This document shows, piece by piece, positions 48,406 through 60,350 of a stretch of DNA of 64,000 bases. Source of the DNA: Anadara kagoshimensis (lineage: Eukaryota > Mollusca > Bivalvia > Arcoida > Arcidae); NCBI GenBank assembly GCA_021292105.1, contig CM037861.1, positions 59,999,245-60,063,244 on the forward strand. Direction: 5' to 3'. Below the pieces are notes generated by a model. The model was given only the letters and a program-made list of their open reading frames with translations. It was not told the DNA's origin and did no database searches. Position 1 is the stretch's first letter; every line of letters starts with the position of its first letter. A program made the position numbers and the translations under genes.

Positions 48406-49660
48406 TCACTGGTTACCTTTTGTTTGTATTTCCTTATCAACATACTTCGTAGTGCAGTTTTCCTCTTCCATGAACGATTCTTTAGTATAATTTCCATTTT
48501 CGTTGTGATGGTCAATGTGAGAAGGGATTTCCGAGTTAAGAGTTTGTTCCACTGCGGTTTTCAATTCTATGAATTGTTTATTGTGATTATCATTGTCTTT
48601 ATGATGTTTCTTGACATTCCCATGCATGCTATTTTCGGCACAAAGACTTCTATTAGCATCATTTATACTTGCGCATCTAAACGCTTTCATGAAACTTTTC
48701 CTAAAATTATCACTTAAAAATGCGTACAAAATGGGATTGAGCATACTATTTGTGTATGAAAAAGAGTCAAAACTTGGTATAAAAGAATTTTCCAAGCTTG
48801 CACTTGTTGATCCATTTTCGTTTTAAGGGTAAGATGGACTTGAAATACCCAGTGTGGTAACCAACAAACAATATAAACGGATATGACAGCTAACACCATT
48901 TTTGTTACTTTTCGATGGCTCTTCCTTCTTTCTCGAGATCGGTTTCCTTTTGGTCCGACGGTTCTCAGCTTCAAGATGACTAGGACGTAGAACACCGATA
49001 TAAGAGACACGGGAATAGCGAAACCAGTAAAAATGCGTACCATGTATAAGCCTTATCCTGTGGTATCAGCTGTCCTTCTGGCCAGATGACTGTACAAGTG
49101 TAATGACCCCTACTTCTTGGTCTGAATGTGGTCGAATATAGTATTATAGGTAGCATGACCAGAAATGAAATAGACCAAATCCCCAGAATAATCACTAAAG
49201 CCATTTTAGGGGTCCGGTATCTTTGAGAAGCTATGGCATGGCATACGGCTAAGTACCTGTCGGCACTAAGAGCTGTTAACGTGAAAACTCCAGTGAATGA
49301 ATTTATAGATATCAAAATGAAGAACAGTTTACACATTATTTTCCCAAATGCCCAGTATCCAAGCCAAGTCGTAGCAGCTAGCAATGGTAAACTGATCAAA
49401 AACATGGCATCTGATACGGCTAAGTTCAATATATACATATTTGTCACCGTTTTCATTTTTGCGTACCGCAGAATAACATAAATGACAAGCCCATTACCAA
49501 CAAGACCGGAGCCACAAATCACAGCATAAAGAGTAACAGTTACTGGATTCGATAGCGCATTGCTGCCACTTGTTGCATTCGTTATGTTATTTGTCTCTTC
49601 ATCAGGACAGTATTCAGTCCCATAGTCAATATCATCTGTGAAATTACTAACACTATACAT
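48406..49660 (-). CDS. Allatostatin-C/somatostatin-type GPCR, single exon, two frame breaks
   Basis: This is a class A peptide receptor of the plasma membrane. Three overlapping frames read as one protein of about 418 residues if one base is supplied at ~49024/49025 (a GG run on the coding strand) and one at ~48822/48823 (an AAAA run). Visible features, in joined numbering: N-glycosylation sites at N6, N25 and N28; TM1 ~42-66 with GN; TM2 with LAVSD (81-84 region); C110-C189 disulfide pair; DRY 134-136; RYRTP in loop 2; TVGPK and RRKSHRKVTK in loop 3; CWLP 266-269; NPILY 309-313 followed by FLSDNFRKSF; and a Cys in helix 8/tail (FRCAS). The start ATG (49660) has A at -3, and no upstream exon is needed. 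The loop 3 and TM6-TM7 signatures match allatostatin-C/somatostatin receptors, which usually couple to Gi. The family call is strong; the exact ligand is inferred. It could be a pseudogene or carry assembly errors. Confidence 0.88.
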
Positions 49661-51892
49661 GTTTATTGGTAGTATTAAAAACTATTGTCAAAATGTTATT
49701 TGTTTATTTCAATTGAATTCATTTAATATACAAGTATGTATTTCAACTCACCTTTGAGACGTATATTCTTCTTTATCCAAATGAAAATAAATTTTCCAAA
49801 AAATATATTCCAATAAATATATATTCAATATTAATAAATCCAGAACAAGTTTTCTTTATACATTGCAAATTGCTGTTTTGTAGATTTTTTGTAGTTGTAT
49901 TAAAAAAATGTTCTGTTGATTTTTGTAGAAGTTATGTTTCAAAAATCACCTCGCTTCAATGCCAGTATTACTTTATCAAGATACACTATGTTCCGTTGTT
50001 TCTTGAATAAGTTTTTACAAAAATCCTTCGCTTAAATGCGTGTATTGTTTTAGCAAAAGTCTATATATAGTGAATTTGTCCAGGTATGTTTATTCATTTC
50101 AGACGACGTGCCACATGATATATAGACAGCCAGTATCAATCGTTAGAAGCCAAGCGCGTATCTATATACAACAATTTACTTCTCCACTACCATGTTAATG
50201 ACGTTATTAGCAACAAGCTATTGCGCATCCCTGGTGAAGCAGCTGCCTCATCACGTATTGTTTCATTTTGTTTTTATTTCCAGTCTAACGTATTATCATA
50301 AAATGAACATCAGCAATAATGACGCATATTCAAAGATTTTAAAATCATTAATTAATAAATGTTTAACCAGGAACTAAATTAAGATAAAATATCAAACATT
50401 CCGTGTTGTCCTGATAAAATGTGCTTTATATTCTGATAATAAAATGAACACCAGCACGACACATGTTCAAATGTTATTCAGATTTATAATTTACAAAAAA
50501 AGTTCAATCGGCAACTGAATTATATCAGCAAAATCCATTCTCTTCTGTAGAAGTAGTATTATTGAGTTTCCTATTTTTAGTCAATAGCAGATTTTATTAT
50601 ATTAATATCTTGAATATAACATGTCACTTGTTGAAATCAGTTTTCATTACAAGTAAATGTCAAATTTTATTTAAACTTTAGGAAAATTGTTAATCGCCAA
50701 CTGAATTTAAATACAAGTCCGATGTAAACCGTTCTTCTCTCCTGATGCTGTGATATAAATATTCTAGTTTCTCAGTTGATATTCAGTTACGCTAGAGAGT
50801 TATTAGTTTGTCGTGTTAAGGATCATCATTTCATTGATTGACTTTATCCGTTCGTGTAATTTCAGTAACATCTAAAACACTGACATTAAAACACTGTTAT
50901 ATAATTTGTAGTAGTTCAATAGGTTTACGGTTTCGTGCCATTTACTATCATCCAATGAAAGTTTTTTCCTTTTTTCCTCTTGGAAGGTTCGTCAATTTGT
51001 GATCAACGTAGTTTCCATTTTGGCTGTTAAATACTTTCTCGTGATAATTTTATTCCTTCTACAAGGGGGAAATCGTTGTTGGGTATTTTTCTAATATACA
51101 AATGCTTGCATGGTATATTGGGATTTGTTACGAAGAAGACTTAATTTCATTGGATAATATGTGAGATCAGGTTTGGTTTAGCCCATGACAACCACTTAAA
51201 GTCAGAACCACGTGACTACTTTTTAAGCTTTCAGTAGATCAGATAATAATTTTCTGGGACTATTATAGAAGTGTATTGAATATTTGTGTACATTTAGGAA
51301 ATAGAAGACGACAACATAATAAGATTGTTATAGAAGACATCCTAACATAAGTGAATAGACTTCATTAACTTCTATTTATAAAGTTTTATAATATGGTGTA
51401 GACGAGAAATAAATTACGACTTAAATTTCAAGTAAACTGTTCCTATTGACATTGACTTATTAGCTTATCACAAATAAACAACTTAGATTTGTTATTTGGC
51501 ATTTACAATTCAGATCCGATGAGAAATCAACACATAGAGGAACTTTCAAACTGAAAAAACATATATTTGGTAATATTTTACAGTGAATTCTTTCCACTAG
51601 GGAATTCTTTCCAAAATCAATGTATTTTCTTGGAATGAATACTCTGGTAATTTTATTCTATGTAATTCATTTACTTGTGTAAAGGTTCCAACGGAATAGC
51701 TGAACCAGTGTTTTTTCTAGGATTTCAACTACTTGCACCTAGAAAGTATTTAAGCTTGCAACAATTACCACAACGAATAACACGGCATAATACAAATAAA
51801 TAAAGGAAACAGTCAAAATGAAAAGTAACAGACTCTATATAGCGTTATCTGTGTCCCTTCTTTGCAAGACTTCTAAATTGTAGTTATTTTTG
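49661..51892. other. 5' flank of the GPCR, no recognised feature
   Basis: AT-rich DNA upstream of the receptor start. No recognisable exon, repeat-family copy or RNA gene was seen on either strand. Any promoter or 5' UTR intron would lie here, but nothing in the sequence marks it. Confidence 0.5.
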
Positions 51893-52210
51893 CGGGCCTA
51901 GGCTTATCGGGCCCTCAGAAGGTTTTGTGGTCGTCATCGCAGTGTTGTTGATGGGTTTGTTGTCTCTTGTCGGGGTTGTTCTGGGTGTGTTTACGTCCCG
52001 TGGTTCATGTTCCTTTCACATAATTTTGATTACACACATGCGGGTGTAGCTAACTGAACAGTAGGTGCTTAACCCTCCGGATCACCAAGCCTCACTTCCC
52101 TGGTGGAAGTCCATAAGTCCACATGACTTGTCAGCTCCAAAATTTTTACTTTGCTTCTGAATGGATTGTGATTTGGACATGGATAACTATGTTTGTTTTT
52201 GATATATACC
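51893..52210 (-). repeat. DR1 dispersed repeat, near full length
   Basis: Reverse-complement order is complete: GGGCCTAGGCTTATCGGGCC, GTGGTCGTCATCGCAGTG, TTCATGTTCCTTTCACAT, GCGGGTGTAGCTAACTGAAC, CCTCCGGATCACCAAGCCTC, TCCCTGGTGGAAGTCC and GATTGTGATTTGGACATGGA. Confidence 0.75.
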
Positions 52211-52769
52211 TTGTATGTTGTTGTTTAGGGTAAATCAGAAATAACGCAACGACATTTCCTTATTTCTCAATGTTGACAATCTTACAGACAAATTTTGGTC
52301 ATGTTGGAGACGTTATACATTCAATTTTTTTCAGGTTCAAAAAACGTAATTACCTGAGAAAATAACCATGATGTTAAGACGACGCCATCACAATAAATGT
52401 TTTTCATACACTATATTAAGTTCAGCCACCATACACCGAATCTTAGAAAGTTTCCTTTGTTACAGTGACATGTATATGTGATACAAACGACAAAAACATT
52501 GTATCTAGGCTATAAACATATGAATAAATTGAGCCTGTTCCATCTGAAATAAAGGGATATGCCGCCATTATCGTCTTTAATTACATGCATATCCACCGAA
52601 AGGACGCAAAATTGTAACATGCATTGCAGGGAGTTTCTAATTATGTGAGTTAAAAATGGCTAGATCATTAAATACAAAGACATTTGATATCCCATGAAAT
52701 AAATCACCTGCAAAACGGAGGTAGTCATTTTGTTTGCCAGGTTATAGTTGCCGTGTGTATTGCCGATAT

Positions 52770-53035
52770 GAATAGCAATAAAAAAAACATGTCCAAATCA
52801 CAATCCAGAAGGAAAGTAAAAACTTTGGAACTGACACGTTTAGTAAGACACGTGAACTTCCACCAGGGAAGCGAGACCGGGTGTTCCGGAAGGGTAAATA
52901 CCTATTTTTAGCTAGCTACGCCCGCCACGTGTTCAATCAAAATTGTGTGAGGAACGTGGAATTACGGAACGTCAAATATATCCAGGAGAATCCTGGACAC
53001 AGAGACATCAAACTTATCAACAATACTGTGATTTG
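52770..53035 (+). repeat. DR1 dispersed repeat, nearly full
   Basis: ACATGTCCAAATCACAATCC, GAAAGTAAAAACTTTGGAAC, GGGAAGCGAGACCGGGTGTT, TTTTTAGCTAGCTACGCCCG and TCAAATATATCCAGGAGAAT; truncated after AACAATACTGTGAT. Confidence 0.75.
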
Positions 53036-53639
53036 TCATATTCAAATGCAGTGATGCGGTATGCGGTCGTTTGTATTTATAGTATTGGGAATGTCAAAAT
53101 CTCAAACTGGAAGAAATAGGTAATACGCAATGAAATATAAAAATTTAAATGATTAAAAATTATGATAAACGTTTATAAAAATATATAAATAATACTATCA
53201 ATATAATTCAGCTCAATGGCTTAAGTTAGATTTGAATGGCATGTAGAAGGTTTTGATAGGGTCGATCCTCACCTATAGGTCCCTGCAATGCCTGTCGTCC
53301 GATCAAAGCTTTGTTTTATAAAATTCGAAATGATAATATAATGATAATAGAAGTCACGTTTTAAGAGTTATTTAAAATGGTTGCATAATTGACGAAACAC
53401 TCCGTATGTTTTTATTTTTGGTTTCATGTATTATACAATGTGATGTGTGATATATACATGTTTACTGATCTGCTTTTTCACAATCTGAACGAAATATGTG
53501 TATACATTTGATTTTTAGACACTGTGATAGCTCCGCATATCACAATTTGATTTACGATAGATTTATTAACATGTATATCGATCCATTTCTGTACAATGTG
53601 TTTGATATACGTAGACCCGCTTTGACAGACATAAAAACG

Positions 53640-53935
53640 TACCAACCATAACCAAACATACTAATCCATGTCAAAATCACAATGCCGAAGCAAAGTAAAA
53701 GCTTTGAAATCTAGCAAATTCTAAAAACGTGGGGTTTCACGAGGGAAGTGACTCCGGGTGCACCATAAAGGTTTAGCAGTTCCTATTTAGCTAGCTACAC
53801 CCGCCACGTATATAATTTAAAATGACAATGAAATTATCATGGAACGTCAAGTAAATGCATGATAGGTTTGGACATCATAGCTATCAACAATGATGACAAC
53901 CATAAAACTTTTTAATGGTTCTGAAACAATTGAAC
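53640..53935 (+). repeat. DR1 dispersed repeat, nearly full
   Basis: CAAACATACTAATCCATGTC, CCGAAGCAAAGTAAAAGCTT, GGGAAGTGACTCCGGGTGCA, TTTAGCTAGCTACACCCGCC and ATGATGACAACCATAAAACT. Confidence 0.7.
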
Positions 53936-54289
53936 TGTAAGCAGATAGCTTTGAAAACAATTACACCAACAGCAGCAGAATCAGTTGTATTGATGTGTAG
54001 AAAAGGAAACGTGACATTTGTCATACAGCTTTAACGTAGTCTTTAGTTGGTGCCATAATTGAGGTTTAAGTCGTAACTGATAGATCAAGGTATACAGACA
54101 TATTTTAAGAAATAAATATCGTTATTCAAAATTATCTGCTTCGTGAATGTTAAAATTCATTGAAAATAAAGCTATGCTAAGTCAAAGTATAGTCTTCGAT
54201 GGATTTGGTAAAATAAATTTTGTTCTTCTACAATGTATGTATTCATTTGAACATCTTAAAATATTTTGATTTCCACAATTTGGATCCGA

Positions 54290-54333
54290 GCACTAATAAT
54301 GAGAAATATTATTCCGAAAGGGTCGTCTAGTGC
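54290..54333 (+). ncRNA. Isolated decayed hammerhead copy
   Basis: On the plus strand: GCACTA, a damaged core (ATAATGA), a weak stem II ending ATTCC, an intact GAAA, stem III GGGTCG, GTC and TAGTGC. The upstream AACATCTTAAAATA matches the retrozyme body (AACATCTTTAAAATA on the strand carrying the ribozyme). Stem I and the cleavage triplet survive but the core does not, so it is probably inactive. Confidence 0.55.
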
Positions 54334-54879
54334 TGAAAAATTAAAAGGGGTTTTAGTTATAATTGATACATGTACAGATTTGAATTCATACATTTGTTAT
54401 TGTTTATTTATTGCCGCTCTTATGTTGAAAAAGTATATAACATATTTGTGAGATTTCCTCTAGATGCTGAGTAAAGCGCTTATCTGCACTTAAACATTCT
54501 TAATGTAATGACAACATTTATAATCGGATTTATGTGCTGTTAACAAACGCTAATTTTGCGTTTTATTAAGTTAAGAATAGTCATTGTTGTACTTTTAAGA
54601 CGAGTTTTAAAGGTCAGAGAAAGTGAAAAAGATTCGTTGGTGTTGATAAGGAAACAAATTAAAGTATCATGATAGATGGATTCAACAGTAATGATTACGA
54701 GGTATTTCTGTACTTAACAATAGCATTTAAAGAAATTAAAGCATTTTTCCAAAATAATTCATTTTGCAGTATTCCTAAATCGTTTAATTCACTATTTATG
54801 TCCTATTATTACTATATTTTTAGCAACTTTTCCCTTGTTTTGTTTTATAACGTTAGTTGCAAATGAAGTTAAAATTGTT

Positions 54880-55090
54880 GACTTTCACAAATAAGACCAG
54901 GTGCTCCGAAAGAGAAAGCAGCTCCTGTTTAGCTTGCTACACCCACCACGAGTTGAATCATAACTGAGAATATAAAGGAACATGAAACCACATCAAATAT
55001 AACCAGGGTAATTTTGGATACAGTAATCATACTTATCAACAGTATTTTGATGACGACTTTAAAATAGTTTGAGGACTTTGTGGAGGAGTT
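54880..55090 (+). repeat. DR1 dispersed repeat, core and 3' half
   Basis: AATAAGACCAGGTGCTCCGA, GCAGCTCCTGTTTAGCTTGC, ACACCCACCACG, TATAAAGGAACATGAAACCA and AACAGTATTTTGATGACGAC. Confidence 0.65.
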
Positions 55091-57204
55091 ACTTGCTAGT
55101 TTTCCGTTTGTGTTATTGAATTTGATTATGATTGTTATTTACAAATAGATTTGAATTGATGATTTTTATGTTTAGTGACATTTATGTACATGGCTCTGTA
55201 TGAAAGAAAAAGTAAATACTCGATTTTTCCATTTGGTTAGATGATTTTGTGACTAATGATATAAATTGTGATAATAAAATCTTATTCATACATTTCCTAA
55301 ATTCTTTTTCAAAAAGTCCGTGTTCAATTAAAAAAGATGATCCCTATGAATATTTAAGAAAATATCATTAATTTAAGTATCATTCAAAATTCCTGATGGA
55401 TTGATCCGAGAGCCTGTTTATATGCGTGTGCTGTTATGAAATATATATCATAGATAATTTCTTTTATCATAGGTTCAGTTAAGTTGGGCGATTACAAACG
55501 GTAAAGAATAGAAAACATTTAATGTTACCATGTTGTAATCAACGCAAATCAGTGAATACTGACTACTCGTGTAGTTTTGAAACTATCATTCTCACATGGA
55601 AATGTTTTTAAACATTGAATGTAGCATAATTGCAATATCACGGAAATCTGTCTGATAAAAGATAAAATTTGCTCTGATAGCGATAAAAACCAACTTCAAT
55701 TTGTATTGAAAAACGAACTTAAACATCCGTTCGCTTGGTTTTAGCATTGGAATCTTATAAAAACGTGTATTTTTGTTTAGTTTTATGGTCATTTAAGAGC
55801 AGCATTTCAAGAAAACCTAATCACCTCATTCATTTCTAGTCTGGAAATAACTTGATTTTCCTGGTTTCAATAAATATACAATTTAACTACGCGGGAAAGT
55901 GTAGAGCATAGATCTGAATTAAACTACAATCCACAAGTGACATGTACATCTTACATATTTACTTAAGATTGAAGATACATTGAGACAACTAACCTCCGGA
56001 GCGGCAATGACCAGAGAGTCAACAAGGTTAATAAAGTTAAGGGACAAAAATAACAAATCATATACAATGATCATTAATTGGCTAGTTATATCCCTTTGCT
56101 GAACTCTTTTTGTCAGAAAGATACATTGTATTTTAGTTACGCTGAGTGCAGACTGGTCGATGCCACTGAGATCATAATACTTCGTAGTGGAATCTCTATA
56201 GAAGATCGGGATTTGATGCGTATGTTTTATAATCATTTGCAAACATAATGCGGCATTATGTTTGTGCGCTAAAAGAATCAATGACACTTTCTAACAACAA
56301 ACATCGAAATTTATTGTTTGGCTTATACTTAAGAAATAAAGATGTGATTGCACGGTATCAATCAGATAATGTGCATTGTTACATCATTGAGGGACTTAAG
56401 CAATGAGTCTGATCTACAAAACAAACAAGAACCCAGTAAAATGATGCCAGGTGCTTCAAAAATATGCGCTAGTTCAAAAATGACTATTTTATATGGCCCT
56501 TCAAATATGTCTAAATGGAAATCAAAATACAATATTACAAAGGAAAATATACGTGTGTCAAAGCGGAACAAGGAGGCGTAAGGGTGATTGGAAATTGCGA
56601 CAAAACTATTTGCAGGGTGTCAATATACTTTTGTGCCTTACATAACCTATCTACTATCTATCTAAAGTTTTCAGCATAAACATGAAATTATTACCCATTG
56701 TTTGTAATGTTATGAATGTAGAAGGGTGTCGTGAAAGACTTGGATGCTCACCTGAAAAAATGCTATGAACCTGATTTTGACATAATGTGCACTCATTCCT
56801 CTTGATCTAGTTTTTGTATACAAGGTTTTTGTCAAGTTAAAGAAGAAGGTATTTAAATTGTAGTCTCTAGTAAACTTTTGAAGCCACGTGACTCGTGTAT
56901 ATATATATATATTATATATATATATAGCTTCTATCAACTATCAAGAAGATCATTCTAAAAACGAAAGTTTTGCAAACATTGCCCGCGAATCAATCTAACC
57001 AGGTTTTGCCAAGAGGGCAAGAGGGTAATTTAAAAACAAATAGTACCAAGTACATAATCATGCAAATGTTAGTTATGGTTGTTGTACATTATTGTACCAT
57101 TTAGTTATGTTTAGTTACGTATTTAACATTATCATACCGTGTAGTTTATAAACAGCCTGGCGGTAAAATGTGTAAATGTGTTTTTACGAGTGTTATTGTC
57201 AAAA
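55091..57204. other. AT-rich DNA with one (AT)n tract
   Basis: Contains (TA)n at about 56897-56926. Frames at 55919-56287 (minus, 122 codons) and 56348-56581 (plus) show no domain signature. Confidence 0.4.
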
Positions 57205-57345
57205 TCAAACATAACAATCTATGTCCAAATCGCAATTCACAAGCAAAGGAATCACTTTTAAACTCGTAAAATAATTTAAATACGTGAACTTTTACTAGAA
57301 AAGAGAGTCCAGATGCTCCGGAAGGGTAAGCACCTTTATAATAGT
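57205..57345 (+). repeat. DR1 dispersed repeat, 5' half and core
   Basis: CAAACATAACAATCTATGTC, ACACAAGCAAAGG-type segment changed to TCACAAGCAAAGGAATCACT, and ATGCTCCGGAAGGGTAAGCA. Confidence 0.6.
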
Positions 57346-58174
57346 ATTTTGAAAATGCTAGTGTAAAATTGCACTACGCTTTCAGATAACTAGTTGAGGA
57401 ACATTGTTTTACTATATATCCCATTTTGACAAGGAGAGACAAGAACATGTCAACAATAGCAATGAACTTAAATACATACTTTTCATGTCGGCAATAGCAT
57501 TTAAAGAGACTATGTATAGGGTCTTGCAGACAAATAATAGATATTTATAAATATTATTAAATGTTTTACGTCTGACATAAATCACATTTTGTCTATAAAA
57601 TGTCCGGTTTTAATGGATATTATAAATAATAGTAACAAAAATAGTCACTAGTGTCTTGTAACCTTGACAACGGTTGACATAAACAAAAATATCATTAACA
57701 GTTTAGTTTCTGAAATCATATATAACATATTTATGAGTTTCAGTTCTCACATCGTTAGTTTATGGAATTTCATATGTTATACTGTAATTATAATCCAAAT
57801 TTTCCACCATGATGAACAAAATGTATGTGGAAATGCCAAAGTAAAGAAATAGGAGACTATGTAGACTGTTTAGAGCAATAACATAGAAGCTCGGAACGTC
57901 TACTTCCTTGACTTACTGCGTCATTATCTCTTATATATCAGAAATCAAGCATAATAATGGTATTGGAAACCATATTTAATAAAATCATATGTCTGATTTT
58001 ATCTTCCGTACCACTTAACATTTCAAGAATGTTGACCAGTCTACAGACGAATGAATGACAATATTAATCTAACAGATTGACATGGTGCTTAGATAATCCT
58101 TTTATACGACTATTAAGCACAATCGTAAATCCAGAAAAACTTATATAATAAGTTCCTCAACTGTCGGATATGTT

Positions 58175-58176
<2 letters not shown>

Positions 58177-58217
<41 letters not shown>

Positions 58218-58234
58218 ATTTTTTTTTTTTTTTT
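58177..58234. repeat. Poly-T tracts
   Basis: 38 T residues, then GCTA, then 16 T residues. It directly precedes the Penelope-like RT fragment. Confidence 0.95.
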
Positions 58235-58421
58235 GCTATTTTTGTGGTTACCTATTTTGTTATATTTAAATTTAGACTTTTACCTAAGTTACCACGACAA
58301 CGAATTTCTACATTTTAAGCTGTATGGCAAAAGTGATGACTTCATTTTTTCAATTGACAACTTTTCTCTTCTATGCAGTAATATTCCTGCCTCTTGTGTT
58401 TTTTATACGCTAGAGAGCTAG
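58232..58421 (+). pseudogene. Penelope-like RT C-terminal fragment
   Basis: A plus-strand open stretch includes LYGKSDDFIFSIDNF and then LLCSNIPAS (about 58374-58392). This resembles the conserved C-terminal region of Penelope-like RTs (LYDKRDDFNF, followed by CSNIPA). It begins right after a long poly-T tract and ends at a stop about 10 residues past the motif, so it is a short truncated relic. It covers a different part of the RT from the fragment near 3.2-4.2 kb and lies in the opposite orientation, so it is a separate insertion. Confidence 0.6.
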
Positions 58422-58483
58422 TTTCCTCTATGGTAACTTTATTTAACTAAGCTAGTAAAATACAAATAAATTGTTGACAAAAG

Positions 58484-58805
58484 GATATTGTAAGCCTAGG
58501 CTTACAAAATAAAGTTTTAATAAATTGAAAAACTTTTATGGTCGTCATAAAAATATTGTTGATATGTCTCTGTATCTAAATTTCAATGGGTATATTTAAC
58601 GCTCCCTAGTTCCGTGTTCTTTTCATTCTCAAGTGTGATACACTCGTAATGGGTGTAGCAGGCTAAACAGGAAGTGCTTACCCTTCCGGAGCACCCGGCC
58701 TTGCTTCCCTGGTGGAATTATATGCGTTAAACCTAATTTGTCAGTTTCAAGGTTTTTAACTTAGTTTCGGAATTGTAATTTGGACATGAGTCGTCCTCAG
58801 AAACT
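58484..58805 (-). repeat. DR1 dispersed repeat, near full length
   Basis: Reverse-complement order: GTAAGCCTAGGCTTACAAAA, TTTATGGTCGTCATAAAAAT, GTAATGGGTGTAGCAGGCTA, CCTTCCGGAGCACCCGGCCT, TCCCTGGTGGAATT and GTAATTTGGACATGAG. The core is close to the family average. Confidence 0.75.
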
Positions 58806-58959
58806 TTGCAATTATTTTGTCAAAGATGTTTAATTTCATGAGGTCATTTAATAAAACCTTTTATTATGTCAATAATTAGGAACTATAAGGTTTATATTTC
58901 GTAACGAGTCTTATCGGCAATAACGATTTATATTACATCACCTATGTGTACAGTGCACA

Positions 58960-59175
58960 GACATGTCAAAAGTTTTAGACTGAGCTAATGAAGCGATTCC
59001 GAAGCTCGACTGTCGAGTGACAAAGATATGATAACTCGTGGCCAAAAATTTGTCGAATGATAAATATCACCTTCCGAAAGCTGGCAAGTTACCAATTTAA
59101 CACCAATACGTGTTATACTGTCAACAGACCCGTACTGTACTTTCTTATTTTTTATATAAATCTGTAATACTAGTT
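58960..59175 (+). repeat. DR2 dispersed repeat
   Basis: TTAGACTGAGCTAATGAAG, GCCAAAAATTTGTCGAATGA and CAACAGACCCGTACTGTACT; shares the first phrase with the copy at 62555 and the last with 41270. Confidence 0.45.
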
Positions 59176-59642
59176 TTATAAATACACGTCAACATCGCTC
59201 TAAAAATCTAAGCATTATTGACTTTTCTCTTCCAGTGGAATCTGACAATTACCCTGCAAATCGATTGGAAAGAAAATCACATCACATTACAGTCATTTCA
59301 AATTTCTTTTGAGTTGTGAAAAGACAACGTTAATTACAAGAAGAAAAGACGAGACGTCTTTCGTGCTTCTCCCGATGCCAGAAGAATACTAGAATCCTTT
59401 TATTAGAAAGTAACATTGCCTGGTGGACTAAGCGCAACCCCGAGGATATTGATAACAGAGAAGACAATACATAGAATGGCCAGATAAACATTATTTATAA
59501 AAAGCATGACCTTCTTGTTTTAATATTCATCAAAAAGGCTATTGTTAATCGTTCAAAGTATTATCTTAGGTAGATGTATGTGCTTCTACTTTTCTCATTA
59601 CAACATCTTAAAAATATTTGGGTTTCCAGAATTTTCGTACAA

Positions 59643-59685
59643 GCACTACTGATGAGGAATTTATTCCAAAATGTTCTTCTAATGC
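59643..59685 (+). ncRNA. Isolated decayed hammerhead copy
   Basis: The plus strand keeps GCACTA, an intact CTGATGA, and stem II GGAAT/ATTCC, but the second core box reads AAAA instead of GAAA, stem III is broken, and stem I is mismatched (TAATGC). The upstream AACATCTTAAAAATA again matches the repeat body. Probably inactive. Confidence 0.55.
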
Positions 59686-59755
59686 TGCAATATAAAAACA
59701 GGTTTAGTTAAAAAATATACGAAAGAAGTCGTTGAATAACCCAAGTGTGTCTATG

Positions 59756-59870
59756 GTAAATCAAAAACAAGCGTACCAATCCATGTCCAAACCACAATTT
59801 CAAAATACCGTAAACACATGCAATTCAAAACGGAAAGTGAGGCCGGGTGCCTCGGAAGTCACAAAAAACC
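59756..59870 (+). repeat. DR1 dispersed repeat, internally deleted
   Basis: CAAGCGTACCAATCCATGTC, then a shortened middle, then AAAGTGAGGCCGGGTGCCTC. Confidence 0.6.
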
Positions 59871-60244
59871 ATAAAAACGCATAAACTAATTTTGACTATC
59901 CCATTCAACCAATCAACTAAACTAGAATAGATAATCGGAAGTAATTGGGCATAATGACAAAATAATGGTCGTTTGGACATGTTCAACGGAATCATAGCCG
60001 GGTAAATGGAAGGTATCCGAACAGATACGAATACTTCATTCTTTAATTTATGTACACGTATCGGCGTTAAGTGTCCGAAACCGTTATTTTAGCTTTTATT
60101 ATTATCCGGGCCTGGTTTTCATTGGACATCGATCATCAGTTTGCCATTATGTCCACTGTTTCAAATTGACTGGTCACCAAATTAGTAACTTTAATATTTA
60201 TGTTTCATATTATATTGAAGTGTCTGTTTAGTGTTCAAACTGGG

Positions 60245-60350
60245 TATTTTATATCGGAGCACCCGGTCTCACTTTCCCTGTTGGACATTTACCTAATTTA
60301 CAAAGTTTTTACTTTGCTTTGGGATTGTGATTTGGACATAGATTAATGCG
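60245..60350 (-). repeat. DR1 dispersed repeat, core and 5' half
   Basis: ATCGGAGCACCCGGTCTCAC, TTCCCTGTTGGACA, TTTTTACTTTGCTTTGGGAT and GTGATTTGGACATAGATTAA. Confidence 0.65.

Noticed and set aside
48424..49481. Plus-strand open frames across the receptor
   Set aside because: They are antisense shadows of the minus-strand GPCR gene.
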